64,000 bases of DNA from assembly GCA_036426205.1 (NCBI GenBank), contig CM071573.1, forward strand, positions 44,545,664 through 44,609,663, given 5' to 3'. Each line of letters begins with the position of its first letter. Position 1 is the first letter of the stretch. Made by a program: the position numbers and the translations under genes. Shown in pieces: positions 10,726 to 22,305 of the stretch. Under the pieces are notes generated by a model. That model ran no database searches. It was not told the origin of the DNA and was given only the letters and a program-made list of their open reading frames with translations. The DNA comes from Ascaphus truei. Its lineage: Eukaryota; Chordata; Amphibia; Anura; Ascaphidae.

Positions 10726-10922
10726 GAGGGTATGGTAGTACCACTAATGGATACTCCATAAGGGAGTAACCCTGGTTGTTATACATCTATGTTAGGATGT
10801 ATCTGTTATGTTATGATGAAGAGATGTACTGTAATGTTGTGACTAATTATGTGTGTTCCATTTTACAGTGCTTCCTGGAAAGAGGTATACAAATTTAGGT
10901 CCCAGCGAGGACGATGGGATTC

Positions 10923-10935
10923 ACCAGGGGGAGAA
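10923..10935 (+). promoter_or_regulatory. polypurine tract
   Basis: A short run, accagggggagaa, immediately abuts the TG of the 3' LTR. That is the expected place for the plus-strand primer. Nearly identical 'ttc(t/a)accagggggag' motifs occur inside the element at about 8643-8657 and 8944-8957. Confidence 0.7.
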
Positions 10936-11815
10936 TGTAGCGGTCATGTAAAATGCCTACAGTCATCTCTCCTGTTGGCAGAGTAAGGCGATGGTAAGTG
11001 TGGGCATGCCAGCAGTAATTATGGAGGTTTCCCCTCACACCCTGGGTGGGTGCTCTTGTGTATGGCTGGGACTTGTCACATGCTCTGACTCCATGGTTAG
11101 TGATGTCAGAGATGTGTCCGCCTCAGAAGCTTACATAAGGCACAGCACTGTTTCTAAAGTTATGTTGATGTGAGATTGAAGTAGTTGGTTGTGGTGAGTG
11201 TGCTGGAAAGCTCTTGTCAGAGCTGGAGGAAGTAGTTAATAGTTCTATCAGAGTGTCAGTTATGTTGTAGTAACTCCATGGGGGCTGTGTCCAGGGAGCC
11301 GACACAGGACAGTGATTCTGCGGGAATAGTGAATCCCTGATCGTGTGGTGACATACCTAACTAAAGGGAGACTGGCGAGATGAGCGGCTGAAGATACTCT
11401 TGTGGAGGGCAGTTGCCCTCTGCGTGTCAATAAAGATGAGTTCAGCCAGAAACCTTCGTGTATCTATCTGGAATGAGGTGTAAGAGAGGAGCACCACGGA
11501 GGGTTCCTCGCCAGGATCATCCCCATGCGGACGCAGACAGGACCCGGTGAGGTGGGGCCTGCACTGTAACTAGGTGAGACTCAGCACACTACCCGCCTGC
11601 CTGTTCTGACGGGTTCTCCCCACACACCATCATGCGGGAGACTCAGGAGTCCTGTAGCCAGCGTGCCACCATATGACATTCCACTCACTTGTAATGGGGT
11701 CCGCGGTAGACAACAGAAATTTTTAGGGCTCAAATGGTGGTTAGATCTGGATATTGAGGTTTTGCAGCTCATTGTATGCTTGTTATTTTTGCACGTGGCC
11801 AGAAATACCGTTACA
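10936..11815 (+). repeat. 3' LTR
   Basis: The 880-bp direct copy of the 5' LTR has the same ends and an AATAAA at 11429-11434. It is longer because about 80 bp near 11716-11797 (AT-rich, 'agaaatttttagggctcaaa' onward) replaces a shorter GC-rich stretch of the 5' LTR. Many single-base indels separate the two LTRs, so the insertion is either not recent or has been affected by recombination or assembly error. Confidence 0.85.
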
Positions 11816-11914
11816 TTTACATTAATAAGATGCTTAAAACATTGTTTTACCTGCTATGTGGGATGTGTCCTTTAACCCCTTAAGTGCCTTCTGGCATTGA
11901 GGCAAAGAATGGTG

Positions 11915-12520
11915 GGTAATCGTGTTGGTTCTTTCTTCCATGTAATCAAATAACAAAGACGGGTGAGTGAGTAGGTGGTGATACCTTTTATTGGACCAAC
12001 AAATAGTTGATATATTACAAGCTTTCAAGCCTCTTAGGGTTCTTCATCAGGTGTGGCCATAGCTATCCTTACTTGTCCATACCTGTCCATAACTATCCAT
12101 ACCTGTCCATAACTGGGCATACCTGTCCATAACTATCCATACCTGTCCATAACTATCCATACCTGTCCATAACTATCCATACCTGGCCATAACTATCCAT
12201 ACCTATCCATAACTGGCTATACCTATCCATACCTGTCCATAACTATCAATACCTGTCCATAACTATCCATACCTGGCCATAACTATCCATACCTATCCAT
12301 ACCTGTCCATAACTATCAATACCTGTCCATAACTATCCATATCTGGCCATAACTATCCATACCTGTCCATAACTATCCATACCTGTCCATAACTGTCCAT
12401 ACCTGGCTATACCTATCCATACCTAGCCATACCTGATGAACAACCCTGAGATGTTTGAATACTTGTAACATATCAACTATTTGTTTGTTCAATTAAAATG
12501 TATCAAACTACTTCCCCCTC
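11915..12520. mobile_element. palindromic 'ATACCTTTTATTGGA' repeat expanded by a minisatellite
   Basis: The left arm has 'gataccttttattggaccaa' and 'tagttgatatattacaagct'. The right arm has 'atgaacaaccctgagatg' and 'caactatttgtttgttcaat'. The same family at 5655-5875 has arms that nearly meet; here a 380-bp tandem array separates them. Confidence 0.65.
12055..12438. repeat. minisatellite, about 20-bp unit
   Basis: Tandem variants of 'acctgtccataactatccat', with half-units mixing cctgtc, cctggc and cctatc. The array sits at the centre of a palindromic repeat. Confidence 0.95.
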
Positions 12521-13114
12521 CCCCATGTGTAACATTTAGGGAAAGTTTCACGTCCCATCACTATGATGGCTTTATGATGTTCCTAAGCCCAATGTCATGT
12601 TTTTTTTGCTCGTGCCCAGGGGAAATGTATTTATAAAATGTTTTACCAGGAAGTAATACATTGGGAGTTACCTCTCGTTTTCACGCATGTCCTGGGGAAA
12701 TCACACTAGGAATTGAAGAGGGAAACTTTCTCACCCACTCCCACAGACAGGGGCAGATCTGGGGTCATGTGATCGATCACTATGCAATCACATGGTCCTG
12801 TAGCCTGGAATGTTCATCTCATCATAGTGCACAGGGTTAAGACAACACAATATATCTCTTTACACTACTATTTTATATCTAACTCTGGCTCTGCTTTGTA
12901 CTCCTAATTTCAGGGCAGTTAGCAACATTTTCACAATACAGAGCCTCCAAAATTAGGCACACGAAAAATAGGTTACCCTCTTGTTTTCCTCTTCCCGTGC
13001 GGGATACTGTAGAAGAGTTTACAAGCGACTGAGCCGGTCCTATGAACACGCAATGTATTATTTGCAAAGATCCTGTAGCATGGAAACACTTGTATGTTTG
13101 GATGTATTTGTATA
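12521..13114. other. unassigned intergenic sequence
   Basis: It contains a LINE-tail-like fragment ('gaaatgtatttataaaatgt' and 'taccaggaagtaatacattg') but no coding feature. Confidence 0.4.
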
Positions 13115-15039
13115 TGTAACGGGTATTCCACCCCACCCAATCGCCTATAATGGGGGTGCGGAGAACATACAGTGTTACCAGGTGTGGTGCTTTACCTGTT
13201 AGGCTAAGGCCCCGCTCCCAGAGTCAGCGCGCCCTCACTGCAGACAGGCGGGGCGCTGACATACACAGACCGCGATATGCGGTCTGTAGGGAGCGGGAGG
13301 TGGGCGGGAGTGGGAGGTTTGAGCGGGAGGGGGGGCGTGGCTTGAGCGGAGGGACCCGCTACTCTCCCCCCCCTCCCTCCAAGGCTCGGGTAAGTAAAGC
13401 AACACACACACACACACAGACAGAGGCAGGCACTCACGCACTCAGGCACACACATACACACACAGACAGGCACGCACGCACTCAGACACACACACAGACA
13501 GGCACACACACACACACACAGACAGAGGCAGGCACTCACGCACTCAGACACACATACACACACACACACAGACAGGCACTCACGCACTCAGACACACACA
13601 CAGACAGGCACTCACGCTGCTTTCCCCCCACACTCCTCCCCGCTCCCGAAGCCTCTCCTACTCCCGAAGCCTCCCCTCCCCATTGGCTCACAGCCACACC
13701 ACGTGACGCGTCAACGCTAGGGAACACCATTCTCTTGTATCCCATAGCGGCTGACGCGCCACAGCGTGTAGTAAGCTGTGCAGCCAGGGGGGACCGGGAC
13801 CGGCTCCGCAGGATTCCCCTGCTGGTGGGGAACTCGCGTGTGGCCGCCCGCGCCACCGAGCGCAGCGGGACCGAGGCCTTAGGCTCACAGGAGGGCTGAG
13901 CTTCCGCCACAGGGAATCTGGGGCAATTATATTAAGAGTAACCCTGTACTCGATGAGGCGCCTCCACCTGCGATGGTTCCTAGCAGAGCAGGAATTGGTC
14001 CTCGCAGGACACATATAAATAACTAGCACAACGTATGTAAACAATCAATGACTTTACTTGCGAGCATAGAAACATACGTGCATATAACATCCATAGGTGT
14101 CCCTCCCTAGAGGAGACACTAACTACGGCGTCTCGCAGGACGCTAACACTATCTTGCGTCACGGCGGACGTCAACAATTCACGCGCCACAGCGGACGCTA
14201 ACACTTCACCCAAACCTTCCACCGGATGATCCCACCCCGTGTCCCGTAACCCCACACAATGTCATATACATGTGTGTGACTGCGCAGCCACTATGTCTGG
14301 TAATAGGATTTGTTGGTGCACTTGATGTTAAGGATTACCTGCCGAGCACTCCAGTGCTCAGGCCTGCAACGGGCTTCGCAAAGGATCAGACGAGCTCCTA
14401 CACGATATCCTGGATACTCCCGCGTGGTGATCCGTCATGGCCAATCCCACCCTGAAGATAGTCCAGATCTCTTTAATGACAGAGACTTGAACCCAAGTCT
14501 CTCAGCAGGAAACGCAGCGTCCGCTGTGTCCCTAACTAACAAATACCTAATGGGGCAGGGTCCCTAACCTAGGGCCTGTCCCTACAACACTCGGCTACAG
14601 TGACTCAGGGCTATCTGGGGCCTAGGGGACTGCTGGCCTAGTGCAGGGAGTCACTGACTCCTGCACCCTACCTCCTTCCCCTAGCTGCTCCGGTCACCAA
14701 CTGCCAAACGTGCTGCAAGCCCGCGAAATTGTATCAATCCCTCTGCAGGGAGATGCTGAAGCCCTATTGGCTCCCTGGGGTCATGTGGCTCGGCCCCTGT
14801 GCACCCTGGGGGCTGACAGTCCTGCACTGCGCATGCGCGAGCTCTCTGTGGGCCTCCCGCGCTATCTGGCTCCTGCGCATGCGCAACGCTCCTGGCAATG
14901 GCGGCGCACTGGTCCGCGGCCCTAGCAACGGCCCGATCGCGTCCCCAGCAACCGGCCCGCTCGCGTCCCCGGCAACCGGACGCATACGAGAGGCGCTCGG
15001 CTCGCGTACGCCCCCGCACCAACAGGGGACCTGGCTACA
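13115..15039 (-). mobile_element. solo LTR related to the 6.8-11.8 kb element, interrupted by a MITE
   Basis: On the minus strand it begins TGTAGCCAGGTCC at 15039 and ends CCCGTTACA at 13115, with a 4-bp flanking duplication TATA (13111-13114 and 15040-15043). It carries 'caggtggaggcgcctcatcg' like the other members. A 3' segment 'attgccccagattccctgtg' matches the solo LTR at 33718-35160. A 677-bp MITE (13205-13881) is inserted near its 3' end. Its open frames have no supported product. Confidence 0.7.
13205..13881. mobile_element. GC-rich MITE with an internal CA-rich array
   Basis: Ends TAAGGCCCCGCTCCC and GGGACCGAGGCCTTA are inverted. The centre holds 'cacacacagacaggcactca'-type repeats (about 13390-13615). 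A second copy with the same ends, the same 'gattcccctgctggtgggga' block and the same CA-rich centre lies at 40736-41486. Open frames of 120-250 codons over the CA array are repeat products. Confidence 0.75.
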
Positions 15040-15204
15040 TATATAATAATATATACATAAAATAGAGGCGGTGATACATTTTCTATAACACGCCGATCAT
15101 TGAACGTATCAGTCATTGATCTTCAAGCTGCTGTAATTAGCAGAAGGTTCAGTGATTCATATAATGGGAGACAGACATCTCTCAGTGGCTCACACAGGAA
15201 CAGA

Positions 15205-15610
15205 AACACGTACAATAGGTACAGCACCGGCTAAATACATACAATAGGTACAGTACCTGCTCAATACGTACAATAGGTACAGTACCGGCTAAATACATAC
15301 AATAGGTACAGTACCTGCTCAATACGTACAATAGGTACAGTACCTGCACAATACGTACAATAGGTACAGTACCTGCTCAATACGTACAATAGGTACAGTA
15401 CCTGCTCAATACGTACAATAGGCACAGTACCTGCTCAATACGTACAATAGGTACAGTACCTGCTAAATACGTACAATAGGTACAGTACCTGCTCAATACG
15501 TACAATAGGTACAGTACCTGCTAAATACGTACAATAGGTACAGTACCTGCTAAATACGTACAAAATAAATACAGTACCTGCTCAAGTTGTAGAATAGGTA
15601 CAGAACGAGG
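15205..15610. repeat. minisatellite, about 29-bp unit
   Basis: About 13 copies of 'tacgtacaataggtacagta' plus 'cctgctcaa', including the inverted sub-motif GGTACAGTACC. Confidence 0.95.
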
Positions 15611-16679
15611 GTACAGTAATAGGTGAACACAGACCGGCCTCAATCATTATCAGCTAGAATATAGTTAGCAGATAATATATTTTTTTCACAGCATACTATA
15701 TTATTATTATTTGTATTTATGTGCCAACGTGTTCTGCAGTGCAGTACAATAGGGGTTAAAGAAAAGAAGCATAAAGATAAATGTCTATACATGGAGATGG
15801 GGCTTTAAAGCATTGAATTCTGCATCTGAAACTTCAAAGAGAGAGGACTCAGGAAGGGGGACACTGAGCTGTCCACATCCCCACATCCTGACGTACTAAT
15901 CAGAACTTCTTGTTCCAGCTGAGGACATTGTGACCCGCCCACTACATCCCCTGGCTGTCGGATTTACAGTCCTAAAGGCAGTACATGTCATCCCGAAACT
16001 GTGCCATTAGAATAAAAACACGAAACAAATATATGGCATTGGAACAGCTTCTTAACACAATGTTACCGCTCTGTGGTATGTCTGGCCAATGTGTCTGGGG
16101 TAATGTGTTTAACCTTTTGCTGCCAGAGGGATGAGCATGCATGTATGTGGGAATATATCTCCTGGAAATTACTGGCGTGCTGTTTAGAATGGGAAACATT
16201 GGCATGCTGGACAAGGTGATACACCCAGTATATAATACATGTAACAATCCAGTAGATATTGAGGGCCACATATAATACACAACAGTGGTAATCTGGAAAA
16301 CAGCTTCCTGTACTGAAAGACATTTTATGGCCCATTCAACTAAATAAGCTATAAAGTGTCTTATAGCATAGCACTGCTTAGTAAATAGGGACCGGTATGA
16401 CTTGGGAACCATTGGAAAACTCCTATCTATTGACCTACATTGGACAAACCTTTTTCTGGGTGAAATGATCGTGGTGTCTGTCAGTGAAACACCATGGCGC
16501 TCCGTCCTCTATTATTTTATATCCTGACATTATGTTGGCCAAATCTCCCTTTTTTGTTTGTGAGACTCCCTTTCCCTAAGCTTGCAAATGTACCATTTTC
16601 CTATTTTCTCCCTAATAAAGTTCCCTTACACCACTGCAAGAGAAGATGGTTAAAAAAAAAAAAAAAAACCATCTGTCAC
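15611..16679. other. unassigned sequence with a LINE tail
   Basis: A (TTA)n LINE-tail-like stretch on the minus strand at about 15700-15780 is the only repeat I can name. A 146-codon minus-strand frame (15972-16412) shows no recognisable domain or splice context. Confidence 0.4.
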
Positions 16680-17025
16680 ATGCTGGTCAGTATCCAGTAA
16701 TGGTCAGTATAACCTAAGTGGTCAGTATACAGTAAAGATCAGTATCCAGCAAGTGGTCAGTATCCAGTAAGTGGTCAGTATCCAATAAGTGGTCAGTATC
16801 CAGTAAGTGGTCAGTATACAGTAAAGGTCAGTATACAGTAAAGGTCAGTATCCAGTAAGTGGTCAGTATACAGTAAAGGTCAGTATACAGTAGTGGTCAG
16901 TATACAGTAAAGGTCAGTATACAGTAGTGGTCAGTAAACAGCAGTGGTCACTATACAGTAAAGGTCAGTACACAGTAGTCGTCAGTATACAATAGTGGTC
17001 AGGATACAGTAGTGGTCAGTATAAA
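16680..17025. repeat. minisatellite, 17-18 bp unit
   Basis: Tandem 'gtggtcagtatccagtaa' and 'aaggtcagtatacagta' variants, about 19 copies. Confidence 0.95.
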
Positions 17026-19079
17026 AACATCATTTATATTGCTGGCATTAAAAAGATTAATTTTCGGCCACTGTTCAGAACAAGTAATACTGTTTTGACC
17101 CCATGAATCGTGGGGATCTAAGAGATGCTGACCCTTGACCCTGCTGTGCCACATGCAGTGCTGTTGCTGGTCACTGTGTATCGCTGGGTAGAAGAATGCA
17201 AGCTGTGTTTACAGAATACATTGTGACACGTTTACACTGCTCCCCACACATACCGCAATGTCAACAGGGGACTTAGAACAAGGGGGTGAAAGAAAAGCTG
17301 TCCTTGTTACAAGGGGACCTCTGACATTCTGGGTCACCCTGATGGAGTATGGTACACACCGTGACATAAAGGAACAGTATTGGGGTGTGGACAAGATCAC
17401 CACAATAAATAGAAACGACGGGAGCTTGTGCTGTTTGTCAAACAGACTGTTAACAACGTGTCCATCGCACATTCAGGGGTACGATCGCTGTTTCATTTAC
17501 AATCTTACAGCTTCACGGAGCTCGTTTCTCTTACTCTTTCATTTTACCTGAACCGGAGGGTCCTCCGTGATCTCAAGAGGCCGGAGCACCCTGGTCTCCC
17601 CGCTCCAGCCAAAATATGTGCCAACTGAACACAAAATGGCGGCAGGGTCCAGGCCAGGCAGCCATGTTTGTAGTCCGACGGTCTTATTTGTGGATTTTTG
17701 TGTCAAAGCCGGTACCAAAGGTTTGGAAATATCGGGGGAACTTGGGTGCCTCCAGATGTTTGGGGACCACGCACAAGCTCTGGGGAACTCCCCGATTCAC
17801 ATAGGATTTTGAGGTAATTGCTGCTTTAAATAAAATTGTTCGGTTTGAAAAAAGAATCAATTTTTGGGGCCTTTAATCCCTACATACAGTGTAATAATGT
17901 AAAACAAATATAATGTGCAAAGAGCTTCTGCCCAGTGTTCGGCTGCTTGAGAATTTCGTGCCATCTATCCCAATATCAATACACTTAAAGCCGAAACAGG
18001 ACCTGCAACACAAACAGGTCATCCCAAAAGCCCCTGGCAGTGAAGGCGTTAAGAGCGATGCAGTGCTGCCCTTATACTGCATGGAAACTCAATCCATTGC
18101 AGACTCCTCAGACACTGAAGGGGTTACATCCCCTCAACACTGCCTGTATCACACACTATTACAATGCATCGCTGCCCCTGGCCAAATGTAGGTCAGAGGA
18201 CATGGCTGAATTCCGACGTGTCATCCAACACGAGAGAGGGGTGCAGGGTGAACCCTGAAATCTACTCGAGAGAGAGAGAGAGACAAGAAAGAAAAAAAGA
18301 CATGCAAAAGTAATCCGGGAGCATTTGTTCTTTCGTTTGATCTCGCTTGTGGTTTCAGAATCCAGACATAAAAGCTTTTACATCAAAAACATTGCACAAT
18401 GTATACACTTTGTTAGGACGAGGATTTTCATGAAATGTTCCCGTGTCCCGCCAATTTTCTTAAAATCGTTAAAATGTCCCAATCTACATTTTCCCTGTGT
18501 GGACTTAAAGCTCTTACACTCGAGTGTTTGCGTTATGTTAGGAAACTGAAATAAATCAGTAATGCAGCAGAAATGGGGGCGCTGTTCGGAAAGCACCATT
18601 CTAATATTTATTTCTAAGTGATTTATCATTTGTTTTATAAATAATTTTTGAATGTGTTCAGGTTTCTACTCCTGCAGATCTGGTCACCCTACACTTTGTA
18701 CATACGTGTAAATGCAGCTGGAGCTAAGATGATTGTCCCTGCTGGCGCGTTACGGTGAGAAATTCTGTGATATTCCGAGTTATCGCTGCCATTGAATCCT
18801 GCGCTAATCTGCATTATCAGCGGGTGCAATCACCATTACTACATCTGTAGATAGAATATACATGCGCTATATGAAATCTGCCTCTAATGTACAAAAACGT
18901 GATTAGCAGCTTTCCTTGCAGTCTTGCACGGTGGAGCCGTGATACTATGTGTGTGTTTCCCACTTTGTACGGTGCAGGTCAGTGTTTACCCAACATAACC
19001 TGTGTTGCACTACAATAATACATCTTTCATGGGAGACTACGATACTGGACGGCCTGTACTTTCAATGTTTCAACACGGT
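17026..19079. other. unassigned intergenic sequence
   Basis: Contains a MITE-like patch near 17620-17830 ('aaaatggcggcagggtcc') and a (GA)n run near 18267. No exon with coding character is visible on either strand. Confidence 0.4.
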
Positions 19080-19278
19080 AAGCAAAGTATATTTGTGCAG
19101 AAAAAGAAATGCTAAAAGAGGCTCAGCGTTGAAACTGGAGGGTGGGAGGCTCAGGGTAAATGTGAGGGAGTACTTTACAGAAAGGGTTGTGGATGCATGG
19201 TATAGTCGCCCAACAGAGGTGGTAGAGGCTAATGCAGTAAGAGAGTACAGTATGCTCAAGATGAAAGAAGAGATCTGA
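19080..19278 (+). pseudogene. LINE ORF2 C-terminal relict
   Basis: The open frame ends with REYFTERVVDAWYSRPTEVVE and stops at 19278. The 'FF/YFxxRVVxAWNxLPxEVV' pattern is typical of the extreme C-terminus of CR1/L2-type LINE reverse transcriptases. Here the N of AWN and L of LP have changed. Only this tail is present; no RT core is upstream. It is a dead retroposon fragment and not a host gene. Confidence 0.5.
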
Positions 19279-19289
19279 TAGAGACTGAG

Positions 19290-19530
19290 GACTCACAGCA
19301 GACTACGGGGGGGACTACGTGGTAGGGACAGGCCAACTAGGGGGCTACGTGGCAGGGACGGTCTGACTAGGGGGGCTACGTGGCTGGGGTGGGCCGGCTA
19401 GGAAGCTACGTGGCAGGGACGGGCCAACTAGGGGGCTACGTGGCAGGAGCGGGCCATGTGGCAGGGGTGGGCCGACTGTGGGGCTACGTGGCAGGGACGG
19501 ACTGACTAGGGGGGCTACGTGGTTCTTATC
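19290..19530. repeat. minisatellite, about 30-bp unit
   Basis: Tandem 'ggggctacgtggcagggac' and 'gggccgactag' variants, about eight copies, directly after the LINE relict. Confidence 0.95.
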
Positions 19531-19904
19531 TGCCGTCTGGTTCAATGTTTCTTTGCTCTATAAAGTATTGCAAGCAGCTCTGGCAGCCAACGGGTTAAAG
19601 TTTGGCGAGTAATGTCTATAATGAGACTGCGCTTTTAGCTGGAGCAGAGCTCAGAACAGAAACATTCTCACAGCACCAACAAAACAGCTGCAAATCTCAA
19701 GACAATGCCATTTTTCTCTTGCACTGTAAAAAATGAGGTTTTACATCAATTTCTGCCATTGGAAAATGTGTGAAACATGTTTGAGTTTCTTCTGTTACTA
19801 ATCTTCTGAGAGAGATAAATGTCATCTCAAACTCAGCATGTGTAAGTGATGCAAAGAAATACAGACTTTCATACAGACCATTAACATTCCTTAGCTCGTG
19901 TAAA

Positions 19905-20875
19905 ACTCCTCCCTATAACTCCTCCCCTACCTGCTCCTATAACTCCTCCCCTACCCGCTCCTATAACTCCTCCCCTACCTGCTCCTATAACTCCTCCCCT
20001 ACCTTCTCCTATAACTCCTCCCCTACCTGCTCGTATAACTCCTCCCCACCTGCTCCTATAACTCCTCCCCCACCTGCTCCTATAACTCCTCCCCCACCTG
20101 CTCCTATAACTCCTTCCCTATCTGCTCCTATAACTCCTCCCCTACCAGCTCCTATAACTCCTCCCCTACCTGATCGTATAACTCCTCCCCTACCGGCTCC
20201 TATAACTCCTCCCCTACCTGATCGTATAACTCCTCCCCTACCTGCTCGTATAACTCCTCCCCCACCTGCTCGTATAACTCCTCCCCCACCTGCTCCTATA
20301 ACTCCTCCCCTACCTGCTCGTATAATTCCTCCCCCACCTGCTCGAATAACTCCTCCCCCACCTGCTCCTATATCTCCTCCCCCACCTGCTCCTATAACTC
20401 CTCCCCTACCTGCTCCTATAACTCCTCCCCTACCTGCTTGTATAACTCCTCCCCCACCTATTCCTATAATTCCTTCCCTACCTGCTCCTATAACCCCTCC
20501 CCTACCTGCTCCTATAACTCCTTCCCTACCTGCTCCTATAACTCCTCCCCTACTTGCTCCTATAACTCCTCCCCTACCTGCTCCCTATAACTCCACCCCT
20601 ACCTGCTCCAATAAAACTGCTCCCTATAACTCCTCCCGTACCTGTTCCTATAACTCCTCCCCTACCTGGTCCTATAACTCCTTCCCTACCTGCTCCTATA
20701 ACTCCTCCCCCACCTGCTCCCTATAACTCCTCCCTTACCTGCTCCTATAACTCCTCCCTTACCTGCTCATATAACTCCTCCCCTTCCTGCTCCTATAACT
20801 TCTCCTCTACCTGCTCCTATAACTCCTCCCCTACCTGCTCCTATAACCCCTCCCCTAACTGCTCCTATAACCACT
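19905..20875. repeat. minisatellite, 24-bp pyrimidine-rich unit
   Basis: About 40 copies of 'ctcctataactcctccccta' plus 'cctg'. Variation is limited to a few positions (ctcc/ctcg, ccta/ccca). Confidence 0.97.
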
Positions 20876-21371
20876 CTCTAAAATAGCTCACGGATCCCTG
20901 CGGGGCAAAGTTGACACAAAACATCCTTGACACATTAATACAAAGGGAACGGTACAGGAATTAATTCCCATGTGTGGCCCATGATGCAGGGTCCTTAGAA
21001 AGTTTTATACCCAACAACTATTTTCCCATGAGTGGCGTAGGGCAGCGTGACTCACATCTTTGCATATTCCCTTTGGGAACATAAAAGACAAGCATGATGG
21101 GAATCTCAGCACATGTTTGGCTGCAGGGTGCAGATAGAGGTGAAATTAATGGTGTTCAGCTCCGGAGACCCCCTGCTTCAATCCTGGGTTAAAAAAAAGA
21201 GCTTGAATTGCCGCGTATTAAATGCTATTTAATAACGAGGAAAAGTCCTGAATGGCTCCATACAAGAGAAAAAAGAAAGTATTTCCTTAGATAACACCTA
21301 AATGAAATGTACAAAATAATGCAAATAATAATAATATTATAATTATTATCACTCCTAAATAAAATGTACAA

Positions 21372-21405
<34 letters not shown>

Positions 21406-21725
21406 CTCCTAAATAAAACGTACAAAATAATGCAAAAGGAAAGTATTTGTCCAGGATACTCCGATGTTTATTGACACCAAGAAAACAGTAAGAATAGCAA
21501 TACTAAGACAGCATCAGAACCTGAAACATATTCGTTCCGTCTAGTTCCACTTCTAAACCGGAAAACAAACATGCAAAATAACGTGAGAGAATTCTAGTAA
21601 CGTACTCAAATCCAGCAGTGTGCAGGAGTGACACATTGTGTCAAGCACCGAGACACCACAGAAACGGCACCATAAGGCAGGGGTTCTTAACTCCAGTCCT
21701 CAAGGTTTTCAGGATATCCCTGACG
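20876..21725. other. unassigned sequence with partial repeats
   Basis: Holds part of the 'gctccggagaccccctgctt' MITE family (about 21155-21235), an (AAT)n/(ATT)n stretch at 21310-21400, and the left half of a palindromic MITE (21677-21722) cut off by the following minisatellite. Confidence 0.5.
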
Positions 21726-22305
21726 GGGAGACTGGACGATGCGAGGGGAACATGGTGTAGACGGGGGGAGACTGGACGATGTGAGGGGAACTTGGTGTAG
21801 ACGGGGGGAGACTGGACGATGCGAGGGGAACATGGTGTAGACGGGGGAGACTGGACGATGTGAGGGGATCTTGGTGTAGATGGGGAGACTGGACGATGCA
21901 AGGGGAACATGATGTAGATGGGGGGGGAGACTGGACGATGTGAGGGAAACATGGTGTAGACGGGGGAGACTGGACGATGTGAGGGGATCTTGGTGTAGAC
22001 GGGGAGACTGGACGATGTGAGGGGAACATGGTGTAGATGGGGAGGGAGACTGGACGATGTGAGGGAAACATGGTGTAGACGGGGGGAGACTGGACGATGT
22101 GAGGGGATCTTGGTGTAGACGGGGAGACTGGACGATGTGAGGGGATCTTGGTGTAGATGGGGGGAGACTGGACGATGTGAGGGGAACATGGTGTAGATGG
22201 GGGGAGACTGGACGATGTGAGGGGAACATGGTGTAGACGGGGGAGACTGGACGATGCGAGGGGAACATGGTGTAGGCGGGGGGGGGGGGAAGACTGGACG
22301 ATGTT
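21726..22305. repeat. minisatellite, about 38-42 bp unit
   Basis: About 14 copies of 'ggggagactggacgatgtga' plus 'ggggaacatggtgtagac'. It has long open frames in all three minus-strand frames because the unit contains no stop on that strand. These are not genes. Confidence 0.97.

Larger units (their letters stand above)
6765..11819 (+). mobile_element. non-autonomous LTR retroelement with a single long ORF
   Basis: Two direct LTRs (6769-7578 and 10936-11815) begin TGTAGCGGT and end ACCGTTACA, and are flanked by a 4-bp target duplication TTTA (6765-6768 and 11816-11819). A primer-binding-site-like TGGAGGCG starts two bases after the left LTR, and a purine tract AGGGGGAGAA abuts the right LTR. 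The 3.36-kb interior lacks every pol landmark I could look for: no protease D(S/T)G, no reverse-transcriptase YxDD, no integrase, and no CCHC knuckle. It holds instead a 720-codon ORF (8563-10725) and a smaller overlapping upstream frame. It must have moved using proteins supplied by another element. A 4-bp duplication and TG...CA ends suit a Ty3/gypsy- or ERV-type integrase. Related solo LTRs lie at 13115-15039, 33718-35160 and 45382-46654. Confidence 0.85.

Noticed and set aside
13150..13910. His/Thr-rich and Cys/Val-rich frames over 120-250 codons
   Set aside because: Translations of CA-type arrays and CpG-rich MITE sequence, repeated in the second MITE copy at 40736-41486.
15205..15610. 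CRISPR-like regular repeats
   Set aside because: Contiguous 29-bp tandem units without unique spacers, in a vertebrate context; a minisatellite.
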